A DNA stretch of 64,000 nucleotides from Neobacillus niacini. GTDB taxonomy: Bacteria > Bacillota > Bacilli > Bacillales > Cytobacillaceae. How positions within the stretch are numbered: position 1 is the stretch's first letter; every line of letters starts with the position of its first letter. The translations under genes were made by a program, and so were the position numbers. The DNA lies in assembly GCF_000759675.1 (NCBI RefSeq), contig NZ_BAWM01000013.1, positions 62,001 to 126,000 of the forward strand, given 5' to 3'. The notes under the pieces were generated by a model, which worked only from the letters and a program-made list of their open reading frames with translations, had not been told where the DNA came from and did not search any database. Of this stretch, positions 61,006 to 64,000 are shown one piece after another.

Positions 61006-62478
61006 ATGAAATACACAGGCAGAATCACTTTACTAATTTTATCCATAATGGTATCTATTATCGAATCATTTTCAGAAGCAACATCAATATGGTCAATCCT
61101 AGAAGCTATTCTTTTTGCTGCCATCGCTTATCTTTTGGGTTGGGTTTATGATAAGGCCATCCATTATAAGAATAAAGCTGAAATGAGTGAAACTAGGTTA
61201 TGGGATCTATTAAAATTCTCACCAGAACCCTTTCTTGTATACCAAAATGAGATGATTGTATTAGTGAATGATAAATTAGAGGAATTAGTTCAATCATCTT
61301 CTAACCAAATTATTGGAAAATCAATTTTTCATTATGTATTACCTGATTATCATTCTACTATTAAGCAACGGCTGCAAGAAATGATTGAAGGGAATAAAAG
61401 CATTGATCGTGTCGAATTAAAAATTAATACAACACATAATAATGTTTTGGATATTGAAATCTCCTCTGCTCCAATTGTTTATAATAATAAACCCGCAGTA
61501 GAATTGTTTCTAAGAGATATTACTAAACGGAATAGATTAGAGGATGAGTTGAGGAAAAATGAGGAGTTGTTTCGGTTTATTACTGAAAACACTACAGATC
61601 TTATTTCTTATCTAAATCCTAATGGAAATTTTGAATATCTATCACCATCTTCTAAGTGCATGTTAGCCTTTAATCAAGACGAAATGATTGGTAAAAACCT
61701 ATTTGAATATTTACATCCGGGTGAAGTTGAAAGTGTAACTCGACTAATTTTAGAAGCAGATTCGAATTTGGATTTTGCTTCCCTTTCGCACCGGGTTAAG
61801 AAAAAAGATGGTACGTATATTTGGGTAGAAACTAATGCCCGAACCATTCGAAAAAACTCTCGAAAGCTAGAAGGTATTGTAGCCGTTTCTAGAGATATTA
61901 CAGACCGTATAGAAAAAGAAAAGAGACTTCATGAAACTAATATTATGTTGCGTTTTATATCAAATATGGATGGTTTAACGGGAATAGCAAATCGACGTTA
62001 TTTTGATGAAAAGCTACAGGAGGAATGGAATCGAACGAAGCGTAGCTCTTTACCTTTTTCAGCCATTATGATTGATATTGATTATTTTAAAAAATATAAT
62101 GATTTTAACGGACATCTGGCTGGAGACGAATGTTTAAGACGAATTGCAATAGCTTTAAAAGAAACACTAAAGAGAACTTGTGATTTTGTAGCTAGATATG
62201 GCGGGGAAGAATTTGTAATTTTACTCCCCGAAACAGATGAGCAGGGTGCAGCACATGTTGCAGATTTACTACACGCAAATATAAAAAAACTGAACATACC
62301 ATACATGCCGACAGCAAAAGAACCAATTGTCAGCATAAGCGTAGGTTACGCAACACTGATTCCCGATGAATATTCGAAACCTGAAGATCTAATAAAACTT
62401 GCTGATACAGAATTATATGTTGCAAAAGAAAGTAGAAAAAACCAATTTATTTTCAATCAATACTCCCACCTAGCATAA
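61006..62478 (+). CDS. PAS-PAS-GGDEF diguanylate cyclase
   Basis: 490 aa. Two N-terminal TM helices (~5-45), PAS domain 1 (~60-175), PAS domain 2 (~185-305) and GGDEF (~320-490). The active site is the intact GGEEF (ARYGGEEFVILLPE). An RTCD sequence five residues before it gives the RxxD inhibitory site. It makes c-di-GMP and should be product-inhibited. ATG 61006 follows GGGGTG; the GTG at 60997 is inside that site. No EAL domain. Confidence 0.92.
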   Translation: MKYTGRITLLILSIMVSIIESFSEATSIWSILEAILFAAIAYLLGWVYDKAIHYKNKAEMSETRLWDLLKFSPEPFLVYQNEMIVLVNDKLEELVQSSSNQIIGKSIFHYVLPDYHSTIKQRLQEMIEGNKSIDRVELKINTTHNNVLDIEISSAPIVYNNKPAVELFLRDITKRNRLEDELRKNEELFRFITENTTDLISYLNPNGNFEYLSPSSKCMLAFNQDEMIGKNLFEYLHPGEVESVTRLILEADSNLDFASLSHRVKKKDGTYIWVETNARTIRKNSRKLEGIVAVSRDITDRIEKEKRLHETNIMLRFISNMDGLTGIANRRYFDEKLQEEWNRTKRSSLPFSAIMIDIDYFKKYNDFNGHLAGDECLRRIAIALKETLKRTCDFVARYGGEEFVILLPETDEQGAAHVADLLHANIKKLNIPYMPTAKEPIVSISVGYATLIPDEYSKPEDLIKLADTELYVAKESRKNQFIFNQYSHLA

Positions 62479-62644
62479 GAGCAAGGTGTTTTTTATAATT
62501 TACAAGTGTATTTTCAAAAAAACTGAGAATAAGAGAGTGGCAAATTGATATTATATGAGGGTACATAGCGGTGAATTCTAAAAAATGTACCATTATTTGA
62601 GACATTTACATTTATTAATGGAGTCAACCTCCAGGAGGAACAAA

Positions 62645-63982
62645 ATGAATAAGAATAAGTATGTGTTTATTGGGCTTGTGATTACAACACTCATTTCAGC
62701 TCTTGATACAAATATCATGCAAACAGCAAGTCCAACCATTGTCAATCAACTTGGGGGCTTGGAATTGTTTTCATGGATATTTGTTGTTTATATGTTAGTC
62801 AGTACGATAACGGTCCCTCTTTACGGGAAATTATCGGATATGTATGGTCGAAAAAAGCTATTAATGATCGCCGTAGCTTTGTTTACTATTGGATCGATCC
62901 TTTGCGGTTTAGCTAATTCTATGGTAACGCTGATTATTTTCCGTGGTATACAAGGATTAGGGGCAGGAGGAATGATTCCACTCTCTATGATCATTGTAGG
63001 GGATTTGTTTACGATAGAAAAACGTGGAAAAATCCAAGCAGTCTTTAGTGGTATTTGGGCGGTATCTTCGATCATTGGTCCTATATTAGGATCCTTTTTT
63101 GTGGAAGAGTTGACCTGGAGATGGATTTTCTTTATCAATATTCCAATTGGAATAGCAACCGTTCTTTTTCTAATCCCCTATAAGGAAGCTGCAGAATACA
63201 AAAAAACGCATATAGATTATAAAGGTTTCTTCCTTTTCGGAATTTCTATTACACTTTTATTGTTATCAACGAGCTTGAGCAATCCTTTCTGGTACGTTAT
63301 TAGTGGTGTTATTGGGTTTATACTATTTGTCCTTGTGGAAAGAAAGGAACAATATCCATTCCTTCCCGTTACCTTATTTAAAAATAAAGGGTTACTTTCG
63401 ACGAATCTTTTCATGTTAGTTTATTGCCTATCTTTCTATGGAACATCGAACTTTATTCCGTTATATTTGCAGAAAGGCAGTCAAATGAGTATTTATAAAA
63501 GTGGATTGATTCTGTTAAGTATTGCACTCGGCTGGATGTTTGGCAGTACTCCTGCAGGAAAATGGATTATCCGCTTTGGGTATAAAGTTTTATTTATGGC
63601 TGGCAGTATTGTTACAACCGTTTCAGGTTTGGTTCTCTATTTATTTATCCAGGATTTATCCTATATTGGTTTGTTTATCATCTTGACGATCCAGGGTTTT
63701 TGCTTTGGTTTATTGTTTGCCCTTGGAACAATAGCCTCACAAGAATTTGCTGAATCCAATATTAAGGGTATGTCTACTTCACTTCAAATATTTTTAAGAA
63801 ATATCGGGGCATCCGTTGGTGTAACAATCATGGGAGTGATTATTAACCATGGTGTCACACTTGCCATCGGGATGAAAAACGTCTTTCTTTATGCCCTCAT
63901 TTTGAGTTTTATTACCATTTTTCTTAGCTTTCGAATCCCAGAAAAAACATCATCTGTGGGAGAAACAGTAGTATCAAAGTAA
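62645..63982 (+). CDS. DHA2-type (EmrB/QacA) MFS drug transporter
   Basis: 445 aa with fourteen TM helices. ALDTNIMQTASPTI is motif D1 of the 14-TM family, LYGKLSDMYGRKKL is motif A, and GGMIPLSMIIVGD and GPILGSFFVEELTWRWIFFIN follow. The ATG at 62645 has CAGGAGGAAC upstream; the frame is open to 62585. Exports drugs or metabolites with proton antiport. Confidence 0.9.
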   Translation: MNKNKYVFIGLVITTLISALDTNIMQTASPTIVNQLGGLELFSWIFVVYMLVSTITVPLYGKLSDMYGRKKLLMIAVALFTIGSILCGLANSMVTLIIFRGIQGLGAGGMIPLSMIIVGDLFTIEKRGKIQAVFSGIWAVSSIIGPILGSFFVEELTWRWIFFINIPIGIATVLFLIPYKEAAEYKKTHIDYKGFFLFGISITLLLLSTSLSNPFWYVISGVIGFILFVLVERKEQYPFLPVTLFKNKGLLSTNLFMLVYCLSFYGTSNFIPLYLQKGSQMSIYKSGLILLSIALGWMFGSTPAGKWIIRFGYKVLFMAGSIVTTVSGLVLYLFIQDLSYIGLFIILTIQGFCFGLLFALGTIASQEFAESNIKGMSTSLQIFLRNIGASVGVTIMGVIINHGVTLAIGMKNVFLYALILSFITIFLSFRIPEKTSSVGETVVSK

Positions 63983-64000
63983 AGGTTGTTACAGGTGTTG

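Noticed and set aside
61000..62478. EAL domain in the GGDEF protein
   Set aside because: The protein ends right after the GGDEF fold; no EAL or HD-GYP sequence.

Overview
The window is low-GC Gram-positive chromosome, most likely from an endospore-forming member of the Bacillaceae. Supporting signs are strong AGGAGG-type ribosome binding sites, frequent GTG/TTG starts, dense intrinsic terminators, an Sda-type sporulation checkpoint protein, a YjcZ-like small membrane peptide, a SleB-type wall hydrolase, YuiD and Crh-like proteins. No rRNA, tRNA, CRISPR array, prophage or complete insertion sequence was seen. The content is mostly small accessory operons typical of a soil Bacillus: seven GNAT acetyltransferases, three MFS exporters, two histidine kinase/regulator pairs, two TerC paralogues, a CrcB pair and many stress or housekeeping single genes.

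Layout. 1-8 kb: a partial nucleotidyltransferase-like protein, a nitronate monooxygenase, a guanine-class riboswitch controlling a purine-nucleosidase-like lipoprotein, a CopC-like copper protein, a two-component system, and two lipoproteins (ankyrin; duplicated DUF4822-like). 8-13 kb: an FkbM methyltransferase and a GC-richer, probably acquired ABC exporter. 13-19 kb: decayed genes (two pseudogenes around a DoxX gene, IS3-family fossils), GNAT, quinone oxidoreductase, RidA, HIT and several very small ORFs. 19-26 kb: a MoxR/DUF58/DUF4129 operon, a GNAT gene behind a phased 21-bp repeat array, a DUF429 protein, an MFS transporter and a ~270-bp element bounded by inverted repeats. 26-30 kb: an archaeo-eukaryotic-primase plus SF2 helicase fusion (TOTE-type) divergent from a DUF6155-like gene and a basic conserved gene. 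This is the best candidate for a conflict or repair system. 30-34 kb: a two-gene 2-oxoacid:ferredoxin oxidoreductase (alpha-beta and gamma-delta fusions). 34-39 kb: a ParB-like protein, a YdcZ-type transporter/Crp-Fnr regulator/YdcZ cluster, a nucleotidase and a DedA protein. 39-42 kb: VanR/VanS-like regulators with a VanY D,D-carboxypeptidase but no ligase genes. 42-52 kb: TerC, VOC, a P-loop kinase, Sda, GNATs, an RMD1-like protein, a SRPBCC protein, a wall hydrolase, an MFS exporter and YuiD. 52-64 kb: an HPr paralogue lacking His15, a glutaredoxin, a Tet(M)-like GTPase, a second TerC, a prolyl-iminopeptidase-like hydrolase, a heptad-repeat protein, a HELGH membrane protein, Nudix, the CrcB pair, a PAS-PAS-GGDEF cyclase and a DHA2 exporter.

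Some parts work together. The fused oxidoreductase genes form one complex. VanRS-like proteins probably control VanY. Each CrcB-type gene supplies one subunit of a fluoride channel. The MoxR/DUF58/DUF4129 genes overlap by 4 nt and are translationally coupled. The riboswitch aptamer, antiterminator and terminator upstream of the nucleosidase lipoprotein can all be drawn from the sequence.

A recurring non-coding theme is short intergenic repeat arrays. Four intergenic sites carry repeats with the same 52-bp period although there are three different sequence families. One site has an approximately 20-bp period and another has five phased 21-bp units. These are not explained by coding sequence.
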